DNA from: SFTJ01 sp051871515
GTDB taxonomy: Bacteria > Bacteroidota > Bacteroidia > Bacteroidales > Muribaculaceae
Direction: 5' to 3'
Assembly (NCBI GenBank): GCA_051871515.1
Contig: JBJECY010000125.1
Span: 1 to 26,940, forward strand
Length of the DNA: 26,940 bases
Of this stretch, positions 15,955-24,761 are shown piece after piece. The notes beneath the pieces were generated by a model, which worked only from the letters and a program-made list of their open reading frames with translations, was not told the origin of the DNA and ran no database searches. Position 1 is the first letter of the stretch. Each line of letters begins with the position of its first letter. The translations under genes were made by a program, and so were the position numbers.

Positions 15955-18900
15955 ATGAAACAATCATTTTTAAAAATATTATTCCTGATAATCTTCTTCA
16001 TTGGTATGAATGACAATTATTTACACTCTGCCAATCAGCCCGATTTCAATTATCCCAAGACCGTTTCAAAGACTGCATTGGCCGACATCGACAAGGCTGT
16101 GAAAACCGCCAACAAGCCTTTGCTTGTTGATGCACTCATTCGCCACATAGTGGCACAGCAGCTCATCTCACAAGACAACGCCCCTGATTTGATTGCCCTG
16201 CTTGAACAACACATCAACGCCGAAAAGTCGTCCGACTACAAAGCCATCATCACATTGCTTGAAATTGACCTGCTTCGGCAGCTTGCCATTAACAGCCTAA
16301 ACAGCAACGAGGTGCATGAGCAATACCCCAACGACCTCTCGCAGTGGAACAAGCACGATTTCAACCGCAGACTTGCCGAGTTGCAGCATCAAGTGCTTGA
16401 AAAGCCACAGGAGTTGTTGAGCCATAAAATCACTGAATATACAGGCTTCATCACTTGCAGCAGCAAGCAAGCCACCATATTCCCCACCTTGCTCGATTTT
16501 GTCTATTGCAAAGCCATTAGCGGCAACAGCAATGAGAATCTGAAACTCCTCAACCAATGGGCAGAGTATCACAAAGGCGACGTTGCACCAAGCATTTATA
16601 TTGAAAACTCCATAGCTGAGTTAGACTTTAATAACTTTGACAGTAAGCGCATTGCGCTATATAAGCGTTACGCCCAATTTGAGCAAAGCGGCATGGTGCT
16701 GAAAAACATCGACGCCAACATTGAAAATTATGGCTTGTTTAAGGACTATCTGGCACGGTTCCCCAAATCAGAATACTCACCTGCCATAAAAAACATCATC
16801 TACCAAATTGAAGAAAAGAGTGTCAACATTCAGGCACCCAGATATCACAGCAGCGCAGAAAAGATTCCGCTGGAAATCACCAACAAAAACGCCACCGACT
16901 TCAACATTTGCGTTTACACCGTTGATTACGATAAGAAAAACAGAAAAACGCCCGGCAAATTGCTGAAATCCTACACTATACACAACAGCAAAGCCATTCC
17001 GTTCAATGACGAGGCTTTCACCTACCACATTGACCCTCTGCCCTTTGGCGAATATCTCATCTTGCCACGCATCTATGTCAACGGCAAGCCCAAAGAACTC
17101 ACAAAAACAGACTATTATTATGCACAAACCACATCTATAACAAACATATACCCCTTTAGCTTCGCCACCAAAAACGGCACAAGTGTCTATGCCGTTGACC
17201 GCACCACAGGCAAACCCATCAAGGGAGCAAATCTGATGCTCAAAGACAAATTGATAGGCACCACCAACGGCAATGGAGAAGTGAAAATAGCGAGCAACGA
17301 CGTGAAACAGTTCAACGCCTATAAGTTTCTCCTCGGCGATGACACCCACTCTCAAACATTCCACCTCTACCAACACAATTTCACCATCAAACCAAAGACC
17401 CAAACAAGAATCTTCACTGACCTTGCCATCTATCGTCCGGGCGAAACCATCAACTATTCAGCCATAATATTCAATCAGATTGATGGTACTATGGAACCGA
17501 TGAAAGGCAATAAAATCGCCGTGGAGTTTCTCGACAACAACTGGAAAATAATTGACCAGGACACCCTCATCAGCGATGAAATGGGCCGCATCAGCGGCAC
17601 TTTCACTGTGCCTCACGACCGCATGAACGGCTCTTTTATAATCCGAATCCCAAACATAAGCGTCCCACAAGTCAAATGGATTGAAGTGAGCGAATACAAA
17701 GTACCGACTTTTGAAGTAACTCTCATCAACGCCAAGCGAAGCTACAACGTCGGCGAAGACGTGGTGATAAACGGCACCGCCAGCACCTATGCCGGCATGC
17801 CTGTTGCCAACACAAAAATCAATATCACCCTGAATAAGCAACCTTGGTTTTTCTGGTATCAAAACAGGGGCGACGAACAATTGCTAAGCACCCAAGTCGC
17901 CACCAACGAGAACGGCGAGTTCACCGTAACCCTTGCCCGCGACCTCTTTAACGACAGCAACAAATCATTTTATGGCTACTGCTATAATCTAAACGCCGAG
18001 TGCACAAATAACACAGGCGAAACACAATCGTGCCAACACTCCTTTTTTATTGGCACGCTGCGCAGCATCACATTCAACGGAGCAATGGAATACATCAACG
18101 ATGCTCCGCTAACGCTGCCGGTGACGATTGAAAGTTCTGACGATGCCGATAACAATTTCACATGCAACTATGTGATTACCGCACTCAACGATAGCACCAA
18201 AGTGCTGCACAGCGGCACGTTCACCTCAAGCAAACCGCAGATTGATTTGCGAAACATGCCATCGGGCACCTACGCCATCACCGTGACCGATGCCAGTCAC
18301 CTTGCAAAAGAAGCAAAATCGCAAATCACCATCTATCGCAAAGGCGACAAACAATGCCCTATCGACAAAGACCTTTGGATTCCTGAATGTGGGCGTCACA
18401 CCGATGCCAACAATATGGCAAACATCACTCTGGGCACATCGCGAAGCGACGTATATGTTTACTACTGCGCATCGAGCACGCAAGGAGTGACACAAGGATG
18501 GAAACACATCAGCAACGGACTGCACACGTTGCAGCTGCCCATGCCCGATGGCGTCAACCAAGAGCTAACTGTTTCACTCTGCTGCGTTTACAACGGCAAC
18601 CTCATCACAAAAGCACTCACGTTCATCTCGCCCGAGCGCGTGACTAAAGCGGTTGTTGAGGCAACATCGTTCCGCGACAAAACCACACCAGGGGCTAACG
18701 AGCGATGGACATTCAGATTACGCGACAACCACGGCAACCCCATGAGCGGTGCCGCCATGCTTGCCATCACCAACAAAGCCATCAACACCATTGCTAACAA
18801 TATTTGGGCAAACTATAAGCCACAATTCGCTATGCCACTTATGCACTACGCCCATTTCTCAGACATCAACACCCGCAGTTACACTCACGACCTTTGGCGA

Positions 18901-21423
18901 CACGGATTTATCAATGCGGGCATTGACGACATTAACACCATCGACTTCAATTATTATGGCTATAATCCCAGTTCATTTATTAAAGGTGTCATTGAGTATA
19001 AGTATAGCACAGCATATGGTGCTGCGCCAAGAATGATGAAAAGAGAGGCATTAGTCGCTGCCAACGACCTTCCAGAAAGCGCCATAATGCACCAAGACGA
19101 AGAAGCGGATGAGGGATTCTACACCCGAAGCGATAATGGCAGCAGTGTAAATGACTTAAGCAAAATTGCCTTACGCGAGCAAGAAGTGAAAACCGCCCTA
19201 TGGAATCCTAATCTGGTCACCGACGAGCAAGGTAACTACGCCGTGGAGTTTGAGGTGCCAAACTTCAACACCACGTGGATTATGCAAACACTTGCCTACA
19301 CAGCACAAGGCTATTTTGAAGGCCTGCAACGCCAAGTTGTGAGCAGCAAACCAATAATGGTGAAAGCCAATATGCCACGATTTCTTCGCGTAGGCGACAA
19401 TGCCACACTCGCTGCCAACGTGGCTAATAAAAGCGATGAATCCGCCACAGTGAACGGAATAATCGAACTTTTCGACCCTCGCACCGGCAAGGCGATTGCT
19501 ACAAAGTCGTTCAACCTCACCCTCGATGCGATGTGCGATGCGGCTGTCGACATCAACTACACTGCCACCACCGATGCCTCGTTCATTGGATTCCGCATCA
19601 AGGCTTCTAACGGCAACTTTGGCGACGGCGAGCAAGTGATGGTGCCAATATTGAGCAACATTTCGCCGATAACCGAGACAATGCCGTTCTTCATCAATGC
19701 CAACGATTTCGATTTCACCGCACAATTTCCAAACATGAAAGGTGCCGAAAAGGCTGTGATTGAATATTGCGACAACCCTGTGTGGTATTGCGCCACCGCC
19801 CTGCCAACCATCTTTGACAACGACGCCAAGACATCAACTCAGCTCATACACTCGCTGTTTGCCCTGAAGTTGGCACAAGGACTTGCCAAACAAAATCCAA
19901 AACTGGCCGATGCAATCGACTATTGGAAGCAGCAAAGCCGCGAAAAGAGCCCACTCACCTCGGCACTCGAGCGCAACAGCGACCTGAAGATTGGCACTCT
20001 GTTGGCATCACCGTGGATTAACGAAGCCGACAGGCAGACATTGCAAATGTCAAAACTTCACGAGCTTTTCAACGACTCCATTTGCCAAAAAACGGCAAAA
20101 GAAATAGTTACACGACTTCATGAGCTGCAAATGAGCGATGGCGGCTTCACCTGGGTTAATCACCCTGCTTGCAAAAGCTCGCTCTTTTGCACCGGCGATG
20201 TACTCGAAGTCTTGGGACGACTCAAAATGTTGGGGTATCTAAAGCCCGACCAAGACATCAACGACATGATAAAACGGGCAGTTGACTACTATGACCGCAA
20301 GCACCTTGAACTGTTTGTTGAGCTGAAAAAGAACGACAATATGATTTCCTACGATGATTATGCTTTTGTGCGCACACTTCATAATGACATTGCCGTTCCA
20401 TCGGGCAACAAGCCCTACATTAACCGCATACTCAACGACATTGAGAAAGGATGGAAAAACCATTCGCTTGCACGCAAAGCCTTCTTTGCCCTCACGCTGC
20501 AAAACAACGGTAAAACCGCCTCTGCTCGCCAAATCACCGAGTCAATTCGTCAATTCAGCATCACCACCGAGCAACGCGGCATGTATTGGGACCGCATTGA
20601 CAACGGCTGGTGGCGCGGCAGAAATCCGCTCGCCGTGACATCAGTGATTTTGCAAGCATTGCAGCAAGTTGACAATCGCACCGATGAAATCAACCAAATA
20701 CGCAAATGGATATTGCTCAACAAGCAAACCAACGACTGGGGCGGTTCGAGCCTCGCAAGTGAAGCCGTCTATACCATTCTTGCCACCGGCAGCGATTGGC
20801 TCACGCAAGGCACTATGCCGCACATCACCATAGGCGATACACCCATAATCTTCGATGAAATCGACAAATTCCTTGGTTATAGCCGCAAAGAAGTGCCGGT
20901 TGCCGACGTGATGGGCAAAGCACTCAGCATCAACCGCAACCAAAACACCAGCCCGGCATGGGGCGCGCTTTACCTGCAAGGAAAAGCTCCGATGAAATCG
21001 ATTAAATCGGCTTGCGTTGACGACCTGTCAATAGAAAAATCTCTGCTCACCTTCAACGCCGACGGCACACTGAGCAAAGCCACCTCGCTGAAAGTGGGCG
21101 ACAAGGTGCGCGTGCAATGCACCATCAAGTGCGGCAAGCGCCTTGAATATCTCACCGTGACCGACGAACGCGGCGCCTGCTTTGAACCCGTGGACAAAAC
21201 ATCGCAATATGACAACCAGAACGGAACGTGGATGTATCGCGAAATCAAAGATTCGCAAACCAACATCTTCATAACAAGCCTTAACAAAGGAACCTATGTG
21301 ATTAGCTACGACGTCTATGTCACCAACCCCGGCTCATTTGATGTGGGCATTGCCACCGTGCAATGCCAATATGCTCCGCAATTCACGGCACACTCGGCTG
21401 GCAGCACCGTGCAAGTGAATTGA
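15955..21423 (+). CDS. Alpha-2-macroglobulin family protein without thioester motif
   Basis: 1822 residues with a Sec signal peptide and no lipobox, so probably soluble in the periplasm. Order: helical N-terminal part (30-290), MG-type beta domains, MG2 with the signature TDLAIYRPGE near 486-496, further MG domains from about 583, the BRD-type domain near 900-945 (FRDKTTPGANERWTFRLRD), the A2M domain near 1083 (WNPNLVTDEQGNYAVEF), and an alpha/alpha toroid at about 1265-1560 (SDGGFTWVN), then a C-terminal beta domain. Where bacterial homologues carry CxEQ, this protein has TSTQ (1293-1296), and no CxEQ occurs anywhere. Covalent protease trapping is therefore unlikely. No penicillin-binding protein 1C gene is adjacent. 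Confidence 0.92.
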   Translation: MKQSFLKILFLIIFFIGMNDNYLHSANQPDFNYPKTVSKTALADIDKAVKTANKPLLVDALIRHIVAQQLISQDNAPDLIALLEQHINAEKSSDYKAIITLLEIDLLRQLAINSLNSNEVHEQYPNDLSQWNKHDFNRRLAELQHQVLEKPQELLSHKITEYTGFITCSSKQATIFPTLLDFVYCKAISGNSNENLKLLNQWAEYHKGDVAPSIYIENSIAELDFNNFDSKRIALYKRYAQFEQSGMVLKNIDANIENYGLFKDYLARFPKSEYSPAIKNIIYQIEEKSVNIQAPRYHSSAEKIPLEITNKNATDFNICVYTVDYDKKNRKTPGKLLKSYTIHNSKAIPFNDEAFTYHIDPLPFGEYLILPRIYVNGKPKELTKTDYYYAQTTSITNIYPFSFATKNGTSVYAVDRTTGKPIKGANLMLKDKLIGTTNGNGEVKIASNDVKQFNAYKFLLGDDTHSQTFHLYQHNFTIKPKTQTRIFTDLAIYRPGETINYSAIIFNQIDGTMEPMKGNKIAVEFLDNNWKIIDQDTLISDEMGRISGTFTVPHDRMNGSFIIRIPNISVPQVKWIEVSEYKVPTFEVTLINAKRSYNVGEDVVINGTASTYAGMPVANTKINITLNKQPWFFWYQNRGDEQLLSTQVATNENGEFTVTLARDLFNDSNKSFYGYCYNLNAECTNNTGETQSCQHSFFIGTLRSITFNGAMEYINDAPLTLPVTIESSDDADNNFTCNYVITALNDSTKVLHSGTFTSSKPQIDLRNMPSGTYAITVTDASHLAKEAKSQITIYRKGDKQCPIDKDLWIPECGRHTDANNMANITLGTSRSDVYVYYCASSTQGVTQGWKHISNGLHTLQLPMPDGVNQELTVSLCCVYNGNLITKALTFISPERVTKAVVEATSFRDKTTPGANERWTFRLRDNHGNPMSGAAMLAITNKAINTIANNIWANYKPQFAMPLMHYAHFSDINTRSYTHDLWRHGFINAGIDDINTIDFNYYGYNPSSFIKGVIEYKYSTAYGAAPRMMKREALVAANDLPESAIMHQDEEADEGFYTRSDNGSSVNDLSKIALREQEVKTALWNPNLVTDEQGNYAVEFEVPNFNTTWIMQTLAYTAQGYFEGLQRQVVSSKPIMVKANMPRFLRVGDNATLAANVANKSDESATVNGIIELFDPRTGKAIATKSFNLTLDAMCDAAVDINYTATTDASFIGFRIKASNGNFGDGEQVMVPILSNISPITETMPFFINANDFDFTAQFPNMKGAEKAVIEYCDNPVWYCATALPTIFDNDAKTSTQLIHSLFALKLAQGLAKQNPKLADAIDYWKQQSREKSPLTSALERNSDLKIGTLLASPWINEADRQTLQMSKLHELFNDSICQKTAKEIVTRLHELQMSDGGFTWVNHPACKSSLFCTGDVLEVLGRLKMLGYLKPDQDINDMIKRAVDYYDRKHLELFVELKKNDNMISYDDYAFVRTLHNDIAVPSGNKPYINRILNDIEKGWKNHSLARKAFFALTLQNNGKTASARQITESIRQFSITTEQRGMYWDRIDNGWWRGRNPLAVTSVILQALQQVDNRTDEINQIRKWILLNKQTNDWGGSSLASEAVYTILATGSDWLTQGTMPHITIGDTPIIFDEIDKFLGYSRKEVPVADVMGKALSINRNQNTSPAWGALYLQGKAPMKSIKSACVDDLSIEKSLLTFNADGTLSKATSLKVGDKVRVQCTIKCGKRLEYLTVTDERGACFEPVDKTSQYDNQNGTWMYREIKDSQTNIFITSLNKGTYVISYDVYVTNPGSFDVGIATVQCQYAPQFTAHSAGSTVQVN

Positions 21424-21453
21424 ATTAACCCGATGAAATCAAGAATAATTTTG

Positions 21454-21461
21454 TATCTTTG
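21454..21461 (+). promoter_or_regulatory. -7 promoter element for the NusG-like gene
   Basis: TATCTTTG, a full match to TAnnTTTG, 30 nt after the macroglobulin stop codon. The -33 region is not recognisable. The predicted transcription start, about 21466, lies inside the left arm of the inverted repeat that follows. Confidence 0.6.
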
Positions 21462-21497
21462 TGCATCGGCATCACGGCAGAAATAATGCCGATGCAC
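21461..21497 (+). repeat. Perfect 12-bp inverted repeat at the NusG-like gene's transcription start
   Basis: GTGCATCGGCAT (21461-21472), 13-nt loop, ATGCCGATGCAC (21486-21497). The left arm begins on the last base of the -7 element. It could be an operator for a dimeric repressor or an RNA hairpin near the 5' end of the mRNA. The right arm contains two in-frame ATG codons that would be masked by the stem. No T-tract follows. Confidence 0.8.
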
Positions 21498-21536
21498 CAT
21501 TTAGAATTTTTCAACCACCCCACAGCCCACACCTGC

Positions 21537-22076
21537 ATGCAAAACAGCGATGAGAAATATTGGTATGCCATACGCGTGACCTACAATCGCGAGATGAAAG
21601 TGAAAAAAGACCTCGATGACAAAGGCATCGAGAACTTTGTGCCCATGCAATACACCATTGTCAACACTCGTGACAATAGGCGCATAAAAAAACTGGTGCC
21701 AGCCATTCACAACCTCATCTTCATTTACACCACTCAGGCCGAGATGGTTGAATATAAAGCCAACTCAGGCATGCCCATACGCTACATCATGAATTATGAG
21801 AAGAAAACGCCCATCACGGTGCCAAACAGCCAAATGAGCAATTTCATTGCCGTGGCAGGCAACGTAAACGAGCAAATCATATATCTCAACTGCGACACCT
21901 CAGACCTTCATAAAGGCGACCGCGTGCGCATCTTAGGAGGCGTGTTTGAGGGTGCCGTGGGCACATTGAAGCGCATAAGAGGCGACCGCCGGGTGGTGGT
22001 GACAATACCCGGGGTGATTGCCGTGGCAACAACCCACATCCACCCATCGCTGCTTGAGAAGCTTCCTCCCGAGTGA
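21537..22076 (+). CDS. NusG paralogue, UpxY-like transcription antiterminator
   Basis: 179 residues from the ATG at 21537. N-terminal NGN domain (KYWYAIRVTYNREMKVKKDL to about 115) and C-terminal KOW domain (about 125-175, KGDRVRILGGVFEGAVGTLK, RVVVTIPGVIAVATTHI). Such proteins ride on RNA polymerase and in Bacteroides (UpxY) allow transcription through long polysaccharide operons. The frame is open upstream; starts at 21486 or 21492 would add 15-17 unconserved residues and lie inside the hairpin. I prefer 21537 because the NGN fold begins right after it. It is not the housekeeping nusG, which normally sits in the secE-rpoB region. No polysaccharide genes follow in the window. Confidence 0.85.
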   Translation: MQNSDEKYWYAIRVTYNREMKVKKDLDDKGIENFVPMQYTIVNTRDNRRIKKLVPAIHNLIFIYTTQAEMVEYKANSGMPIRYIMNYEKKTPITVPNSQMSNFIAVAGNVNEQIIYLNCDTSDLHKGDRVRILGGVFEGAVGTLKRIRGDRRVVVTIPGVIAVATTHIHPSLLEKLPPE

Positions 22077-22144
22077 GCTGCGCCACACAACAAAGCGAGC
22101 TTTCTCAATAGTCAATAAACAATTATCCCCACACACCAAGAACA

Positions 22145-22831
22145 ATGTATCAATACAGCAATTCAACAAAAATAATAGTCTTTGACCTCGACGACACATT
22201 ATATAAAGAAAAGGACTTTGTGAAATCGGGCTACCGCGCCGTGAGCCAATATCTTGAACAGCACCACAACATCACCGGTGCCTACGACGCAATGCTGCAA
22301 GCCTTTGAAGCGCATGCCAACCCTTTTGACGCCCTTGCGCCTCTCGCCAAAGGCTCAACGCTGCCACCCACCGACACCCTTTTGGAAATCTACCGCTACC
22401 ACAAGCCCGACATCACTCTCAGCCGCGAGACACAGCTCACTCTCGACTATCTTGCCGGCGAAGATGCCATCTTGTGCCTCATCACCGACGGGCGCTCAAT
22501 CACGCAGCGCAACAAAATTGAAGCTTTGGGGCTAACCCAATACTTCGATGAAGAAAACATAAGCATTTCAGAAGAAATAGGTGCTGAAAAGACGCAACCA
22601 TTGCCCTTTAAAGAGATGATGAAAAAACACAGCGCCGCAAGCCACTTCTACTATGTTGGCGACAACACTGCCAAAGACTTCTTTTGGCCCAATCGGCTGA
22701 ATTGGACCACAATATGCGTTGAAGACAACGGCGTGAACATACACAAACAAAACTTTGAGGGCGACCGCACACACAACCCCGACATCATCATCAGCAGCCT
22801 TTACGAACTCACCTCAGTGATTTTCGACTAA
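22145..22831 (+). CDS. HAD-family hydrolase (probable phosphatase)
   Basis: 228 residues, cytoplasmic. All four HAD motifs are seen: I FDLDDTLY (nucleophile Asp14, acid Asp16), II LITDGRS (Thr114), III Lys149 in AEKTQPLPF, and IV YVGDNTAKDF (Asp173, Asp178). A helical C1-type cap lies between motifs I and II (about 22-105), the arrangement of small-molecule phosphatases. The substrate is unknown. It lies 68 nt after the NusG-like gene and may share its transcript; related HAD proteins turn up in Bacteroidales surface polysaccharide loci, which fits that partner, but this is inference. It converges on the next gene with only 19 nt between stops and no terminator. Confidence 0.88.
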   Translation: MYQYSNSTKIIVFDLDDTLYKEKDFVKSGYRAVSQYLEQHHNITGAYDAMLQAFEAHANPFDALAPLAKGSTLPPTDTLLEIYRYHKPDITLSRETQLTLDYLAGEDAILCLITDGRSITQRNKIEALGLTQYFDEENISISEEIGAEKTQPLPFKEMMKKHSAASHFYYVGDNTAKDFFWPNRLNWTTICVEDNGVNIHKQNFEGDRTHNPDIIISSLYELTSVIFD

Positions 22832-22850
22832 ACGCCGCCCCACCCTTGCA

Positions 22851-24719
22851 TTACTGATTCTTTATCACCAATTTGCGGGTGAAGCAGTCGGTGATGGCTT
22901 GCCTGAAGGCTTTGAAATCGGCATTTCGCGTTGGTTCAAACACGCCCGCCTTCAGCGCAATTTCTTGCATAAAAGTGACCGTGCGGCCGTCGTCGCTCAG
23001 CGCAAAGCGCTCTTTCACCGAGCCAAAATCAGTATCCACATTCACCTCGCCATCAGGACTGCCCTCAATGGCAAGCCCCTCGGCAAGATGCACTGTGAAA
23101 CAATAAACCGTCTTAGCCGAGCCGGTAGCCAGCTTATTGTGGCGAGTAGCGAGCGAATAAGGCGAATACTCTGTCTCGAGCGGATTGAGCACAGCAAATA
23201 ATCTTGAGCCGGTGCGTTTGCCATATACGGGCACTGTGGCTGTGAAACTCACCACGCCGCTTGGCACAGCACTTCGGTCAACGGTGCATTGCACATTGCT
23301 GATGGTACTGTTTTTGAGCTTTAGCATTGCCCGTGCGGCAACATTCTGTTTGTCGGCGGCTTCCTCACCAAGTTCTTCAGCCAAAGCATAGCCATCAAGC
23401 ATATCCTTTCGGCGAAATTGCATCTGAGCCGAGAAATCGGCATTAATCTGCACATCACACCACACGCTGTCAACATGGCAACTGGCATCATAGGCCGGCA
23501 CGCGCACCAATTCGCCCCCATCGGGTTTCACCAGCAACGCCTCGTGCCCGGCAATGCGCTTGTGCACAAACCCCATCGGCAAAGAGGCATTAGTACATTC
23601 CAGCCAAAGCGTGTCGGCAGCAAAAGGCACTCGCAGCACAGCATGATTGAACTGCGAAACATTGGCAAAGTCATGCAACACATTGGCATGAGAGGTGCTT
23701 ATCACGGCATAATCACTTTCTATGCCCACCTGATGCAACAATGCTCTCATGAAAAACGACAAAGCCTTGCAATCGCCAAACCCCGTTGACATCACATCGG
23801 CAACCGGCATGGGCTGATAACCGCCAATGCCCAGCTGCATGCTCACATAGCGCGTATTATCTTTGAGAAACTCATACAGGCGCTCCACCTTTTGATGGTC
23901 GGTAGTGCAATTGGCGGTGAGAGCCTTCACCTTGGCAGCAAGCGACTCAGGCACAGCCTCACGCCCGGCAAACAATCCGTAAAGCCATTTGCCAAACTCC
24001 TGCCACGATGCCATGTTGCCGGCAAAACCATCATAGGAGAACTGCGTGGGCGCAAACAGCACCATAGGCACCATGTCATCTATATTTGGGCTGAAAGGCT
24101 CGGCAGGAATCGCATTAAGGTTGTTCATCTCAATGGAGGCAACCACATTTTTGCCCACATTGACACTCTTCACCGCATCATTTACATTACGCTGATGCCA
24201 GCGCAAACCCATGCTTTGCGGCACCGTGATGCTGTAACTGGCATGCTTAACACTCTGGTTGAAACTGCCTATGGGACAAAACCGGGGAAATGTGATTGAC
24301 TCGTTGTTCACCTTCATCTCCCACATATATTCCACCGTGTAAGGATATTGCGGAGCATAACTCTCCCACACATACATATAGGTGTCGTCAGATAGCGATT
24401 CGCTCCAGCGCACCATCTTGAGGTCCTGCTTTGATATCTTCTTAATCACCTTGCCGGCAGCATTGGTGATGGTGCCGCTGAAGCTGCCCAACGAATTAAA
24501 CTTGTCGCACACAATCACCAGATGCCCATCATCATCGCCATTCTTATTAAAGATGGTGATTTTGCGCATCATCTTGCATCGCCCACTCAACGGCGAAGTG
24601 TATTCAACCTCGGTACTGTAGTCGTCAACCTGTGAATCAATCACCTCGGCACGAACCGCCGTAAACGAACCACAGACCGCCGTTAGCAACACCAACAGCC
24701 ACTTCACTGATATCTTCAT
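22851..24719 (-). CDS. Exported DUF3857/transglutaminase-like protein, active-site Cys and His kept
   Basis: About 622 residues. Signal peptide (1-25, ending VRA), DUF3857-type beta domain (about 30-220), transglutaminase-like core (about 265-390) and a C-terminal beta domain. In the core the Cys is in GFGDCKALSFFM (about 317), the His in FNHAVLRV (about 359), and the third position is Glu in LWLECTN (about 374), as in many DUF3857 homologues. Peptidase-like or scaffold activity on the envelope is possible; substrate unknown. Start: an AAGGAGG at 24728-24734 lies 8 nt before ATG 24719 but only 2 nt before the alternative ATG 24725. It follows the frameshifted paralogue by 36 nt, so the two form an operon. 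Confidence 0.88.
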   Translation of the reverse strand: MKISVKWLLVLLTAVCGSFTAVRAEVIDSQVDDYSTEVEYTSPLSGRCKMMRKITIFNKNGDDDGHLVIVCDKFNSLGSFSGTITNAAGKVIKKISKQDLKMVRWSESLSDDTYMYVWESYAPQYPYTVEYMWEMKVNNESITFPRFCPIGSFNQSVKHASYSITVPQSMGLRWHQRNVNDAVKSVNVGKNVVASIEMNNLNAIPAEPFSPNIDDMVPMVLFAPTQFSYDGFAGNMASWQEFGKWLYGLFAGREAVPESLAAKVKALTANCTTDHQKVERLYEFLKDNTRYVSMQLGIGGYQPMPVADVMSTGFGDCKALSFFMRALLHQVGIESDYAVISTSHANVLHDFANVSQFNHAVLRVPFAADTLWLECTNASLPMGFVHKRIAGHEALLVKPDGGELVRVPAYDASCHVDSVWCDVQINADFSAQMQFRRKDMLDGYALAEELGEEAADKQNVAARAMLKLKNSTISNVQCTVDRSAVPSGVVSFTATVPVYGKRTGSRLFAVLNPLETEYSPYSLATRHNKLATGSAKTVYCFTVHLAEGLAIEGSPDGEVNVDTDFGSVKERFALSDDGRTVTFMQEIALKAGVFEPTRNADFKAFRQAITDCFTRKLVIKNQ

Positions 24720-24761
24720 AATCATCGCCTCCTTCTCTAAATTTTATGCCGTGTGGTCAGG

